Shown here: positions 20,401 through 30,481 of the stretch, piece by piece
How positions within the stretch are numbered: the stretch's first letter is position 1
Layout of the letters: each line of letters starts with the position of its first letter
NCBI GenBank assembly: GCA_949292875.1
Contig: CASFBJ010000009.1
Location: 1 to 64,000 of the forward strand
Length of the DNA: 64,000 nucleotides
Direction of reading: 5' to 3'
Source: an uncultured Christensenella sp.
GTDB taxonomy: Bacteria > Bacillota > Clostridia > Christensenellales > UBA1242
Made by a program: the position numbers and the translations under genes
The notes under the pieces: generated by a model
The model's input: only the letters and a program-made list of their open reading frames with translations
Told to the model about the DNA's origin: nothing
The model's database searches: none

Positions 20401-23400
20401 TTATGGATTAGATAAACTAAAAGATAGATATGATGGTGCTCCTGAAGTAGGTACAGTACAAGATTTAACTATAAGTTATAGTAGGTTTGAGGTAGATTTG
20501 TCAAAGTTTACAGATTACAATAGTGAACTTGGGTATTTTACTTACTATATAGGAGGTATTGCTGGTAGTGCTTTTGGAGATGTAAATAGTAGTAGCATCT
20601 TAAATGTTAAAGTATATTTTAATAACTTTATATATAGATCAGGCAAACATATAGCATACATAGGTGGAGAAGTAGGCTATGTAGAAAATGCGTTACTAGA
20701 GTACAATGAAGATTGCAAAGGTGCGCTTGTTAGAGGTAGCGATATTATTGTATATGACAATGATTTAAATAGCAGATATTACATAGGCGGGTTAGTAGGC
20801 TATAACAAAGGCGGTGTATTGCAAAGTAGGTACTTAGGAATGCAAAATAGTGAACAAGAAATCATATATTCTACACTTTTTGGCAATGAAAACATTGATG
20901 TAACTATAAATGTATGTGATAATTATTTGGGCGAAAGTTATAGAGATAGTATAAAGAGTACTGAAAGTGTTGTAGGCGGAATAGTTGGATATAATGAAAA
21001 AGGTACAATAAAAAATGTTGCAACAGAAAATACTATATATGGAAAAAATAATATTGGCGGAATAGTTGGTATTACTAAGGGCGGTAATATAGAAAATTGT
21101 TTCTCATCTTCAAGGCTTAGGGGTGAAAACTACATAGGTGGAATAGTTGGAAAGACAAACAATGCAAGCGAAAGCGAAAAAACAACTATATCACAAAGTT
21201 ATGTACAAAACTATGATGATGCAACAAGTATAAGTCAGGATATGCCTATGATTATAGGTGTAGATTATTTAGGTGGAATAGTTGGTCTAGGAGAGCATAT
21301 AAGTATAGATACAAGTTATTCTGCATCTTATATTTCAGACAGAACGCTTGGAAGTGAAAGTTCATCAGAACAATATATGGGAGATATATATAGTTCTCAA
21401 AATGCTGGTAATATTGCAGGATTTATTGGATATGCAAGTAATGCGCAGATTTCTAAATGCTATTCAAATTATGTTGCATATTTTGCAGACCAAAGTGCAA
21501 ATGTTAAATTAGTAGGAAGTTCTACTAATGTAAATGTGATTCATTGTTACATAGAAAGCATTATCAATGCTAACCTTAATGTGTCTATAGCAGATGGTGC
21601 TCAAGTTTCTAGTAGTTATCAATTAGAAAAGAATAGTGATGGTACTTATACTTTTAATGTAACGGGTGTTACTAATAATACTAATTCATATAATGTAAAT
21701 GCTATTAGTGAAGTGCAAAGTTCTTGGTTCGTAGACTTTAGTAGTGATATATGGCAAATAGAGGACGGAAAATCTCCATTCATTAAACTAGGTGATTATA
21801 ATATGGTTGAACTTGCACCTGAAAGCATAGAAGCATTATCTGCTGAGAACGCATCAAGTATTTTACAAAAAATAACTATAGAAAATGAAGAGCAAAGCAT
21901 TTTATTGCTAGAATATTATAAATCTTCTAATAGTTTACAACAAAGTCTTGTAGATAAACTTAATCAAACATATATATCATCTTATATAACTATGCAAAGT
22001 TCTCCTACAGATGGATATGCTAAAAGATACATTGTTGAAAGTGAAAACAAAGATGTACTATCTATAGGTAGTGATGGTTCATTTATAATAAATGGTTTAG
22101 GGGAAACTAGAGTAAAAATTGCAAGCAGATTGAATGCTAAAAAGTTTGTATACATATATGTAAGCATAGTGTATGCTACTGACGGAATGAGACTTTATGA
22201 AACTGCAACAAATCATATAAATAATTTAAGTGAGATAAGCATTTATTTAAATCAATTAAAGCAAATATTCCCTACATTATCTTCTAGTGTACACATAGAA
22301 GATGAAGATGTAGAACTTCAAGTAGAAAACAGAGCGAAATTAGAGTATGAATTTTATCATGAAGATGCAGATTTTGATGTAAATGAGTATTTGATAGTAT
22401 CAGATATGGAAGATAATGGTTCAAATGTTATAGATGTAGAATATAGTAAACCACAAAGCATATATGGTAAGAAAGAAAAATATGGCATATCTATGAATGT
22501 AAAACCATATATAGAAGTTTTAGGGCAAAAAATATATTTTGAAAACGCATTTAATGCAAGTTACAATGTACAAAATGTATCTATAGAAGTTCTTTTAGGT
22601 GCTACAGCAATAAGTGTAGTAGATGCTAAAGAACTTTTAGTTGAAGCAGGTGAGCAAGCAATATCTACAGTTAGAGTAGAAACTACGGCAAGTAATGAAT
22701 ATATAAATATTTCAATATACGATGAGAATAATGCTATAGTAGATACATTCTCTAGTGGCACAGATTTAAATAATACAAAAGTCTTTAATGTGCAAGTTGT
22801 AACCACTACAAACATAGACTTAGGCTATATAGATTTTACTATATATATGAGTTACAAACCTAGTATGCGTTTTATAACAGAAACACAAAACTATACTGTT
22901 AAAATATCTACATCTACAAATTATAGTATAAATGCAACTTTAGATGTGTCTTTTTATCCTGCTGAGATTAGTAGAATAGAAAACAAATTTTATACATATT
23001 CTTTCCTTAAAGGAAACGAAAATGAATATAACAAAAACGAATATGCGAGTGACATGATACTTCCTGGTACTGCTGGATTATTAGTTTTTGATATATTCCC
23101 TAATTATGCAGATTATGATTACATAGATGTTACATATTCTAGTCCATTAACATTTAATCAAATGATATATAATGAAAGTACATCAGGTTATCCTTATGAA
23201 ACGTATGGAGATGTATCTTACTTAAGTAAAGGTATAAGACTTGCTAATGTATATTATGATAATGGAAATATAAAACAAGGAAAGAAAGGAAGGTATTATG
23301 TAAGCGTACTTGCTCAATCAGATACTTTGCAATCAAAATATGTAATAAATGTTTCTGCTTATAAGACTAGAAATGGTGTAGTAGAAAAAGTATTCTCTAA

Positions 23401-26400
23401 TGATATAACTTTAACATGTATGAATTTGCCTGTAATAGATGTAAGTTATAAGGGCGAGTCTAGTGATAAAGTGCAAGAGATTTTTGTACCTGTTGGAATA
23501 ATAGACAACTTAGATGTTGCTATATACAATAGTGATACAGAACCAAATATATATGTGCGTAGAGTGGGAGATGATGTAAATATCTATCCTTATGTTAGCG
23601 TCTATAAAGATGGTTCAAAATACAAACTTGACATAAATAAAAATGCAACTATTGGCGATAATATTAGGATAACTTTTGAATGTAGTAAGACAATAGGTGA
23701 CATAACGCATACTGTAACTAAGTATATAGATATAATCATAGTAGCTTATCAAATACTAGACTTAGGTTTTGATTATGTAGAATCAAATACTTTAAGAGAA
23801 GTTTTTGGTGGTAGTTACAAACTGGCATTGTCTTTTGAAAAGAGTAAGTTCTTTTATGATACTGAGAACAAAGAGATAGAGGAAATAATAAAGAAAGATT
23901 TAGAAAAATTAAATGCGTATGATTTCAATACATGGTACGCATATAGGGAAGAGCAAAACTCAGCGGACTCACCGTTAGGTGCTTATTATGTAAATGATTA
24001 TCTTGAAATAAAAACTAAGTCAAGTATGTCAAAAGATTTGTATGTATCTGGAAAGTTTTATGATGAGATACAAACTAATCAAAAGATATTAGGTGCATAT
24101 ATAAAATATTATTTTGATAAATCTACAAATAGTTGGACATTCTCTAAGAGTTTAAAAAATACAGCAAATAGAAAATCTACTAATCCTTATGAATTTTATT
24201 CTATAAAAGAAATAAATAATGGTAGATATTATTATGAGCAATCTAAATTCTTTAATGTTTCATTTTACATGAATACTTCAATGAAAAATGCTAAGCCTAT
24301 ATATAATGTGTCTGAGTTCCAAAATATGGAACCTGGCATTAGTTACATACTTATGAGAGATTTGGAGTTGGTAGATTTTACACCTATAACAAATGCTATA
24401 TCATACTTAAATGGAAACAATAAAACTGTAACCGTAACATCATTTAAAAATAATAATAAAAGCGAACAAATAATAGGTATATTTGAAACTGTTTCTCCAT
24501 ATACAATTATAGAAAATCTCAAAGTAAATATTTCTGCAAATTGTCTAAAAGTAAATGCAGAAAATAAATCAGATGTTATATTTGGTATGCTTGCTGGTGT
24601 AAATAATGGAAAGATTTATAACTGCAGTGTAACTTACACAGGTGCAGGAAAAGCGCAAAATGCCGACACAAGAGTTACTACCACAAAAAATGGTGAACTA
24701 GTTACAGGAACTCAAGATTACTTAAATGCAAGTAGAGATGCTGGGGACAATACATCAGGAAATGTTATTGGAAGCGTTACAGGGCTTGCAGTACAAATCT
24801 CTGTAGTTAATGTAGGCGAAAGTTTTGTAACAAGTACGATGGGTGTGCTTGTTGGACAAAACGCTGGATACATTACTAGTTGTAGAGTAGAAGAGGGGCT
24901 TACATTCCATGGATATGGAATTATAGGCGGACTTGTAGGCTCAAATACTGGTACAATTGCAAGTTCTTATTCTAAGGCTAAAGTGTATAGTTATACAACT
25001 GTTGAAGATTATTCTAGTATTGGCGGTTTCGTAGGTGTAAATTCGGGTACAATTACACTAAGTTTTGTGGAAGTATATGCTCCTACAGGTTCTACAAGTA
25101 CTGGAATAAATGCTGTATGTAAAGCTGGTGGTTTTGTATACCAAAACTCTAGTAATATAAATAACTGCTATTCTAATCTTATTGTTACATCTAACTCATC
25201 TACCGCAGGCTTTGTATACGATAACTTAAACGGAAATATACAAAATTGTTATTCTACAAGTAGAGTGAGAGAAGACTCTAAGAGAGATATGGCATTTGTT
25301 GGTGTAGATGCTTATAATAATATTAATAATCAAGATGGCCGTATAGTAGATTGCTACTTTATGAAGGGTAATTATGCAAATCAAGAATTACAACCTGCGC
25401 ATATGCTTACTAAGTCTGATTTCGCACAAACTTCATCTTTTGCTACTTTTGCTTTTGGTAAAAAAGATAAGGTAGATAGCAATGGTTTAACAACTTCAGG
25501 TGTTTGGATGATGCCAAAAAGTGGTGGAAGTGATAGGATATATGGTACTGGTGATTATACTGGACAAACATTTATACCTAATCAACCAACATTAGTTGCT
25601 CCAAATCTTGTAAGTAAAGGTTATGTAGAATTTTTAAGTTCAGGCGTAGATGATGATGGTAACCCTATATATAACTATAGTGCTCTTATTGGTGCAGATT
25701 TAGGACATCAAAGTCATCCTTATGTTGTCTATTCTGCAGAAGATTTGAATAAGTACATAGCAGAAGCAAGAAATAGTGATTATGAAAACAATAAAGTATA
25801 TGTACTTGCTAGCAATATAACATTTGAAGGCTCTACTAGAATGGCAGAAACATATTATACAGACTTCTCTGGTAAGATTGAAGGTAATGGTATGACAATA
25901 GAGTCTTTAAGACTTAGTTACCTTTATGTTGAAGAAAAAGGCGGATTTGATGAAAAGAATTTTGGACTATTCAAGACTTTAGATGGTGCAACTATCCAAA
26001 ATCTAGACATAAATGTAGAAGAAGTATATGGTAGTGTTGTAGAAAGAGTGGGTGTACTTGCTGGAACTGTTACTAACTCTCAAGTATACAATATTGGCTT
26101 ATATGGTGAAGCGGTAGTACAAGGCAAGAACTTAGTTGGTGGTCTAATAGGTTTTGCTGGTAGTGGAAACCAAATTTCAGACATATATAGTGAAATAAAT
26201 GTAAATGCAACTTATAGGACAACTAAAAATACTATTAAGAAAGACAATGATAGTTATAAAGAATTGTCTTTTGGTGGCGGTATTATTGGCTTTACAGAGA
26301 GTACGCAAGATGTTTCTTCTTCGCTAAATGCTTTATCTATAGGAAAGCAAACAAAAGTTTTAGGCGAAGTTGTAGGCGGATTAGTAGGTTCACTTGATAA

Positions 26401-29332
26401 GGGAATGACACTAGCAAACTCTAGAGTTATAGTTACTAGTGATATGTATATTAAAGGTGTACATATAGTTGGTGGCTTAGTTGGAGTAAATTATGGTGAA
26501 ATAAAATATTCTTATTTAGAATACGAAAGTAAGTTGCAAACTCAAATAGATGATGTTTCTTCTGTAATTAATAAGGGACAAAAAGAAAATGTAGGAAGCA
26601 TAAATACGATAGCATTTAATGATTTTTATCAAATTACTATAGATTCTTCTACTACAAATAAAGCGGGTGCTATAGGCGGTTTAGTTGGTGTAAATTATAA
26701 TGGAAGTATAGGTAGTAGTTACAACAAAGTAAACATTGTAAGTAATAAAGCACGAATAATAGGTGGGCTTGTAGGTTTAGATTATGTAGGGGACATAAAA
26801 CTTTCTTACTCAACTGCGGTTTTAGATATGGGAAATAGACTAATAGATAGCAGAGAAAGAGTTATAGGAGGTTTAGTTGGTGTAGAGTCAGCATCTTTAT
26901 TTACAGATAGATATAAATTATCTAAGATAATTGATGAAAAATTAATTATTGAGAATTCTGCATCTATATCTACTTATAATCTAGATAACAATAAAACTTA
27001 TGATTACATAGATGAAAATGAAGCAGAACAAACATATATGAATGTAGGTGGCGTTTTGGGCGCTATAGAAGATGGTATGAGCGTCGCATTTGATTCAGTA
27101 AGTTATAATAGTGAAATACTTGCAAATAATGTGGCAGATTTGTCTACAAGTGATGATAAAAAGATTAATGGAGTAGGAATAAAGATTAAAAATAGTACCG
27201 CAGATTTTTCTGTAAATCCTAGTGAAACATTAGGTTCTAATGATTCTTTACAGGCAAATACAAAAGGCTATATGTATGTGCAAATGGTTAGCGATGGTAA
27301 AAAAGTATACGATGAAACAGGAGATTTCTATACATATGAGCCATTAGGTGAAGTAGATGGTAAAAAGATATATGGTCAAAAGACAGATATATATTCTGCC
27401 TTTGTTATAGAAAGTTACTTTGAATTTGATGAAGATACATCAGCGTATCCAAATATTAAAGCAGTACAAAGAATAAGTAGTCTAGATGAGATATTTGTAA
27501 CAGATGGTTATATGGTGTACTTGCAAGGTAGCGACTTACAAAAGTTATCCATTATTTCAAATTCTAGTTTAGGCGAGTGGACTAAGTTTGACGGTTTTAG
27601 AAATTATATATTTGTTTTACAATCAGATATATCATTAAGTAGTGATTGGAAAGGACTATTTTCAAAATCTACAATACCTTTTAGAGGTACGATTGACGGA
27701 AATGGAAAGACTATAAATGGTTTAACATTAAATGCAAATAATAAAGGTTTTGTGATAAATGCTTCTGGTGCAACAATAAAATCTGTAAAATTTGATGATA
27801 TTACTTTTGATACAAATTCTTGTAAAGGAAACTTTGGTTTAATTTCATCTGGTACAAATGTTACATTTGATTCTGTTTCTGCTTATTATACAAACGCTAT
27901 AGCAGATAATGAAAATGTTACATTCGGTGGACTTGTAGGTTACTTAAAAGGTACATACAATGCAATAAATAAATCATATACAACTTATGAAAGTAAATTA
28001 GGTTTTACTACTAGTAAAGCTGGTACATTTATAGGTGATGGCGAAAGTGCTAATGTAAGCATAAATGTAAGTTATAGTGCAAATACTGCAAGTGAAACAC
28101 AAAATGTGCCTATGATTTATAGAATTAAAACAGTAAATGTACAAGATGTATTAGTTCATACAAATAACGCAGAGAAATCAAAAGTTACTGATAGTGTAAC
28201 AATTAGTGGCAATAAATATATGTTATCAAGTACATCCAGTGGTGAAAATATTTATCCTTACAATTCTGATAAAGAACAAATGCAGGCAATATTTACAACA
28301 CAAAGTAACTGGTCAAGCAATGTTTGGAAAAACTTTTTATGGGACAGAAGCGACTCATTCCCTGTGCATAACTGGGATAAAAATAACAATATAATATTTG
28401 ACGGTATAGGTGAGTATAATGAAGCAGATAGGAGTTATACAATTACAAATTCTATACAATTGTCAAATCTTGCAGAAATGATTAATAATGGCACAATGCA
28501 AAACGGCGGAGATAGTTATACATTTAGGCTTGCTAATGATTTAGAAGGAAATTATTTCGCTATTTATAAAGAAAAAGAATACTATATATATACAAACGAA
28601 GATAGTACAAACGAAGATAGTAAATATTACATAATTTATGATGGTGTTCATACTACTTTTACATTTAATGGAGATAAAACTGCAGGTTCATTTAAGATTT
28701 TTGTAGATGGTAAAGAGCAAATATATACTGCAACAATTCTAAATAAACCTATACAATCTATAGGTAGTGCTGATTATCCATTTAGAGGTACTTTTGATGG
28801 AAATGGTACAACTATTTCAAATATAACTTTTACAGCAAATGTTAATCATAACAATGTTGCTTATGGTGGTGTGTTTGGTAAAGTTAAAGATGGTATCATA
28901 AAAAATGTAAACTTATCAAATATTACAATAAGTTTAGAAACGTCGGAAGATAATGTAGATAAAATTAGTATATATTATGTAGGCGGTGTTGCTGGAGCGC
29001 TTATATCTGGTACTATTAGTGATGTGATAGGTGCAAAAGATGGCAATAATATTAAGTTTACTAAAGTAGGACAAACAAACATAGATACATTAAACTTAGG
29101 TAGCATTATAGGTTATGGCGAACTCGTTACATTACAAGGTGCTGAAGTTTCAACAAATAATGACCTAAAAGGAACTAATGCAAATATAGGTGCTATTGTT
29201 GGTTATTTAATAAGAAACAATACCTACATTAGTGACTGTGGTGGTTCAGATACTAATAGGGTATTTGGATATGAAGTTACTACTACACAAGATGTATATA
29301 CTCATGATAACAATGTTATGGGTTATAATTAA
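17459..29332 (+). CDS. Giant Ig-like/GLUG-repeat surface lipoprotein (paralogue)
   Basis: A predicted exported lipoprotein of about 3957 residues, paralogous to the gene before it. GGGAG at 17449-17453 sits five bases before the ATG at 17459, which I prefer to an in-frame ATG at 17447 that overlaps this site; ATG 17465 is also possible. The signal peptide ends in lipobox FTAC (Cys25). Order of parts matches the upstream paralogue: Ig-like domains (about 25-880), linker ETAFHIEDANDLLAI (about 881-895), GLUG repeats (e.g. YIGGLVGYNKGG about 1108), Ig-like block (about 1450-2280), then GLUG repeats to the end (e.g. IVGGLVGVNYGEI, IIGGLVGLDYVGDI). Both proteins carry FDSRKGL just before the first linker. 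It lacks the Gly/Cys-rich tail and any wall-sorting signal. Terminators follow, so the two genes may form one operon or be read separately from the structured leader. Confidence 0.9.
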   Translation: MYMRKSLMFLSICIVLLGGIFFTACGENVQDAKLTLDKNEITIILGQTSTSSENVDNAVIVSLNRSISDASIWVSKENENIANVEFVETIAGTNMKYKVTGLSVGTTEITFNCVENGAKAVLKVNVIEQISSLSFINTLGIYIAKGDTYTLKANKDIEIKPSNTLSSQLRYKLDENELGLKVDEVTGKIDASEVQFTGSVKLTAYVESKPEIKAETTVTIIEGIDKAKNVQVRDTDGNYVYSNGEQKSKIELVKSTTQSSTLLSILVTNISSDNIVYSSKVEGTSVEAHVTGGEIYLQAVSVGVSKVYIYLVPKLGIDYIEPEEICLEVNVIDLPNSILLNGARIGEDTTLSVYDYYDEGFIGTPISLQTYPSTNEILADDRIIVDIQASNINQIFKLFEMINGSPVEIPLDNGSFEVKSGAELYIQAKSIDDLSETTYNVKLQSTKALEYGLDISAEIKLELKKGIQELIVPNEIRLKLHETQKHTFDVRPANADTSGVEIRTSSKNITVAKTGASEFSVTANAVSDEEFITFVKPNGVETTCRVVIYEELKELNVDIDSISSGLVSDKAYDDNGRVISASVKTNKEINIYYSSNEGATITNVSIKSDKTTGISINEKRNTFICLGADTYKITITMTGFDSEGIIKEITHTFVVTSYKAITSVTINKTNAVCYTANSVGYYNVNDRSVVYLAVQVNPNDAKFANSVEWTITDEFGNPSSIGTLTNNRGLSTSFSVNSLESDQTYVIVTATIQQFGEIFSVSCKIRVVNAVQVDQIVVNNVPNQNLYFDSRKGLDESNSYKVQCSVYPTNALNRNLRYMYRTMDDKTSDDPIFSVDSKGVITPIKSGKAKLYICAEDSFTSSLEASKYIVIYVTVQDGKSLETAFHIEDANDLLAIQDSEESMSYYYIITKNIDMSLVQNFKPIGYDKEWAFTGYITGKNVYNYGDSYITNYYSISNISLYHEADNKMYDKPSRKNGIGLFYGLDKLKDRYDGAPEVGTVQDLTISYSRFEVDLSKFTDYNSELGYFTYYIGGIAGSAFGDVNSSSILNVKVYFNNFIYRSGKHIAYIGGEVGYVENALLEYNEDCKGALVRGSDIIVYDNDLNSRYYIGGLVGYNKGGVLQSRYLGMQNSEQEIIYSTLFGNENIDVTINVCDNYLGESYRDSIKSTESVVGGIVGYNEKGTIKNVATENTIYGKNNIGGIVGITKGGNIENCFSSSRLRGENYIGGIVGKTNNASESEKTTISQSYVQNYDDATSISQDMPMIIGVDYLGGIVGLGEHISIDTSYSASYISDRTLGSESSSEQYMGDIYSSQNAGNIAGFIGYASNAQISKCYSNYVAYFADQSANVKLVGSSTNVNVIHCYIESIINANLNVSIADGAQVSSSYQLEKNSDGTYTFNVTGVTNNTNSYNVNAISEVQSSWFVDFSSDIWQIEDGKSPFIKLGDYNMVELAPESIEALSAENASSILQKITIENEEQSILLLEYYKSSNSLQQSLVDKLNQTYISSYITMQSSPTDGYAKRYIVESENKDVLSIGSDGSFIINGLGETRVKIASRLNAKKFVYIYVSIVYATDGMRLYETATNHINNLSEISIYLNQLKQIFPTLSSSVHIEDEDVELQVENRAKLEYEFYHEDADFDVNEYLIVSDMEDNGSNVIDVEYSKPQSIYGKKEKYGISMNVKPYIEVLGQKIYFENAFNASYNVQNVSIEVLLGATAISVVDAKELLVEAGEQAISTVRVETTASNEYINISIYDENNAIVDTFSSGTDLNNTKVFNVQVVTTTNIDLGYIDFTIYMSYKPSMRFITETQNYTVKISTSTNYSINATLDVSFYPAEISRIENKFYTYSFLKGNENEYNKNEYASDMILPGTAGLLVFDIFPNYADYDYIDVTYSSPLTFNQMIYNESTSGYPYETYGDVSYLSKGIRLANVYYDNGNIKQGKKGRYYVSVLAQSDTLQSKYVINVSAYKTRNGVVEKVFSNDITLTCMNLPVIDVSYKGESSDKVQEIFVPVGIIDNLDVAIYNSDTEPNIYVRRVGDDVNIYPYVSVYKDGSKYKLDINKNATIGDNIRITFECSKTIGDITHTVTKYIDIIIVAYQILDLGFDYVESNTLREVFGGSYKLALSFEKSKFFYDTENKEIEEIIKKDLEKLNAYDFNTWYAYREEQNSADSPLGAYYVNDYLEIKTKSSMSKDLYVSGKFYDEIQTNQKILGAYIKYYFDKSTNSWTFSKSLKNTANRKSTNPYEFYSIKEINNGRYYYEQSKFFNVSFYMNTSMKNAKPIYNVSEFQNMEPGISYILMRDLELVDFTPITNAISYLNGNNKTVTVTSFKNNNKSEQIIGIFETVSPYTIIENLKVNISANCLKVNAENKSDVIFGMLAGVNNGKIYNCSVTYTGAGKAQNADTRVTTTKNGELVTGTQDYLNASRDAGDNTSGNVIGSVTGLAVQISVVNVGESFVTSTMGVLVGQNAGYITSCRVEEGLTFHGYGIIGGLVGSNTGTIASSYSKAKVYSYTTVEDYSSIGGFVGVNSGTITLSFVEVYAPTGSTSTGINAVCKAGGFVYQNSSNINNCYSNLIVTSNSSTAGFVYDNLNGNIQNCYSTSRVREDSKRDMAFVGVDAYNNINNQDGRIVDCYFMKGNYANQELQPAHMLTKSDFAQTSSFATFAFGKKDKVDSNGLTTSGVWMMPKSGGSDRIYGTGDYTGQTFIPNQPTLVAPNLVSKGYVEFLSSGVDDDGNPIYNYSALIGADLGHQSHPYVVYSAEDLNKYIAEARNSDYENNKVYVLASNITFEGSTRMAETYYTDFSGKIEGNGMTIESLRLSYLYVEEKGGFDEKNFGLFKTLDGATIQNLDINVEEVYGSVVERVGVLAGTVTNSQVYNIGLYGEAVVQGKNLVGGLIGFAGSGNQISDIYSEINVNATYRTTKNTIKKDNDSYKELSFGGGIIGFTESTQDVSSSLNALSIGKQTKVLGEVVGGLVGSLDKGMTLANSRVIVTSDMYIKGVHIVGGLVGVNYGEIKYSYLEYESKLQTQIDDVSSVINKGQKENVGSINTIAFNDFYQITIDSSTTNKAGAIGGLVGVNYNGSIGSSYNKVNIVSNKARIIGGLVGLDYVGDIKLSYSTAVLDMGNRLIDSRERVIGGLVGVESASLFTDRYKLSKIIDEKLIIENSASISTYNLDNNKTYDYIDENEAEQTYMNVGGVLGAIEDGMSVAFDSVSYNSEILANNVADLSTSDDKKINGVGIKIKNSTADFSVNPSETLGSNDSLQANTKGYMYVQMVSDGKKVYDETGDFYTYEPLGEVDGKKIYGQKTDIYSAFVIESYFEFDEDTSAYPNIKAVQRISSLDEIFVTDGYMVYLQGSDLQKLSIISNSSLGEWTKFDGFRNYIFVLQSDISLSSDWKGLFSKSTIPFRGTIDGNGKTINGLTLNANNKGFVINASGATIKSVKFDDITFDTNSCKGNFGLISSGTNVTFDSVSAYYTNAIADNENVTFGGLVGYLKGTYNAINKSYTTYESKLGFTTSKAGTFIGDGESANVSINVSYSANTASETQNVPMIYRIKTVNVQDVLVHTNNAEKSKVTDSVTISGNKYMLSSTSSGENIYPYNSDKEQMQAIFTTQSNWSSNVWKNFLWDRSDSFPVHNWDKNNNIIFDGIGEYNEADRSYTITNSIQLSNLAEMINNGTMQNGGDSYTFRLANDLEGNYFAIYKEKEYYIYTNEDSTNEDSKYYIIYDGVHTTFTFNGDKTAGSFKIFVDGKEQIYTATILNKPIQSIGSADYPFRGTFDGNGTTISNITFTANVNHNNVAYGGVFGKVKDGIIKNVNLSNITISLETSEDNVDKISIYYVGGVAGALISGTISDVIGAKDGNNIKFTKVGQTNIDTLNLGSIIGYGELVTLQGAEVSTNNDLKGTNANIGAIVGYLIRNNTYISDCGGSDTNRVFGYEVTTTQDVYTHDNNVMGYN

Positions 29333-29377
29333 AAAACCAAAACATTGTTTACATTTTAAGTTATATAATAAAAAATG

Positions 29378-29412
29378 AAAGGGAACTTTACAAATTTTGT
29401 TTAGTTCCCTTT
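29378..29412 (+). terminator. Terminator after second giant gene
   Basis: AAAGGGAAC (29378-29386) pairs with GTTCCCTTT (29404-29412), followed by TTC. It lies 45 bases after the stop codon of the giant gene. Confidence 0.75.
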
Positions 29413-29461
29413 TCTTGCGATATAAAATTCTAAAATGTCTGTTATTTTATATTACAACAAT

Positions 29462-29482
29462 AAAGATAGTGATACTATCTTT
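29462..29482 (+). terminator. Second terminator between giant gene and recO
   Basis: AAAGATAGT, loop GAT, ACTATCTTT, then further T. It backs up the preceding terminator on the plus strand and could also stop recO transcripts. Confidence 0.75.
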
Positions 29483-29546
29483 TTTTAATATCAAAAAATA
29501 ATTATTAATTTTACAATGAACTTTAATTAATTATAATTAAAAAGTT

Positions 29547-29578
29547 AAAATCTTTGAATTATTATTTAAAAAGATTTT
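29547..29578 (-). terminator. Possible recO terminator
   Basis: AAAATCTTT (29547-29555) pairs with AAAGATTTT (29570-29578); the recO stop codon (29562-29564) is in the loop. The T run on the minus strand is broken, so this is a weak candidate. Confidence 0.4.
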
Positions 29579-30290
29579 GTATTCTTAATTTTATGTTTGT
29601 AATGCAGTAAATGGTATTGCCTAAAATTTTAAGTAAGTTATCTATATCTTGTATGCTCATATCACTATGTTTTACAAAATTTTCTATGCCTGCATTTTGT
29701 ATGCTTTTAATAAAATCTATTTGTGAAATTGTGAGTTTAATGTAATGATGTTCATTACAATTTTCACAAGAACAACTTCCGTCATATACATTTATATATG
29801 TGTTTTCTAATTGTAATTTTTTATTACAATTAAAGCACTCGTTTAGGTTAAAGCCATATCCTAAGTTATCTAAATAGCATATAAGAAAGTAGCAAAGATA
29901 AAGTTTTGGTGTTACACTTTCATAACATATGCCTTTAAGCGTTTGAACTGTAGGAATAAAAAGGGAAGACATTATATATGTTTGCTCATTAGTTTTATTT
30001 ATAATGTCTAAAATAGCAGTTGCTATTATATAGTTTTCCATATTTTTTGAAACGCTATAAAATGTGTCATATGCACTAGCGCCTGTAACAATATTTTGAT
30101 TTTTGTAATTAATGCTAAATTCAGCAAAACAAAAAGGGCATGCGTAAGGCTTTAACTTGCTAGAAGGTTTTTTAACGCCTCGGCATACCGCTATAATTTT
30201 TCCTTCTTCTTTAGAAAGAATAGTTAGTAACTTGTCGTTGTCTTTGTAATCTTTAGCATTTAGTACTATACCATTAATTACTTTATCCAT
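29562..30290 (-). CDS. recO: DNA repair protein RecO
   Basis: A recombination mediator of 242 residues that helps load RecA on single-stranded DNA bound by SSB and acts in RecFOR gap repair. The N-terminal OB fold (about 1-80) has the family pattern GIVLNAKDYKDNDKLL and a CRGVKKPSSK segment. A helical C-terminal part contains a four-cysteine zinc site, CFNC (about residues 152-155) with CSCENC (about 173-178). The length is normal. Its ATG shares one base with the stop codon of the small YqzL-like gene upstream (TAATG), so the two are almost certainly translated together. Convergent with the giant lipoprotein gene. Confidence 0.9.
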   Translation of the reverse strand: MDKVINGIVLNAKDYKDNDKLLTILSKEEGKIIAVCRGVKKPSSKLKPYACPFCFAEFSINYKNQNIVTGASAYDTFYSVSKNMENYIIATAILDIINKTNEQTYIMSSLFIPTVQTLKGICYESVTPKLYLCYFLICYLDNLGYGFNLNECFNCNKKLQLENTYINVYDGSCSCENCNEHHYIKLTISQIDFIKSIQNAGIENFVKHSDMSIQDIDNLLKILGNTIYCITNIKLRIQNLFK

Positions 30291-30481
30291 TAATGCATCA
30301 TTCCTTCTATATGTGTATTTTGCTTTTTGAAATCTTTATCTTGTTCATATTCCAAAGATTTGCTAAGAAGGTAGTATCTTATTTCTCCTGTACAAGTAAA
30401 AAGCTTCCATGCAATGTCTTGAGCATTACAAGTTGTTTTAAGATTAAGATTCTGTCTTATTTTATGGTTTGCTAATCTCAT
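30290..30481 (-). CDS. yqzL: YqzL-family small protein
   Basis: A 63-residue protein of unknown function. The core AWKLFTCTGEIRYYLLSK (about residues 24-41) resembles the YqzL family of Firmicutes, whose gene usually sits just before recO, exactly as here. The N-terminal 20 residues are longer than in Bacillus YqzL. AAGGAGG precedes the ATG at normal distance. The stop codon overlaps the recO start by one base. It may help set recO translation; no catalytic residues are apparent. Confidence 0.75.
   Translation of the reverse strand: MRLANHKIRQNLNLKTTCNAQDIAWKLFTCTGEIRYYLLSKSLEYEQDKDFKKQNTHIEGMMH

Noticed and set aside
2036-29332. CRISPR or DNA-level tandem repeats in the giant genes
   Set aside because: The repetition is in protein pattern (GLUG, Ig); the DNA units differ, with no regular direct repeats and spacers.
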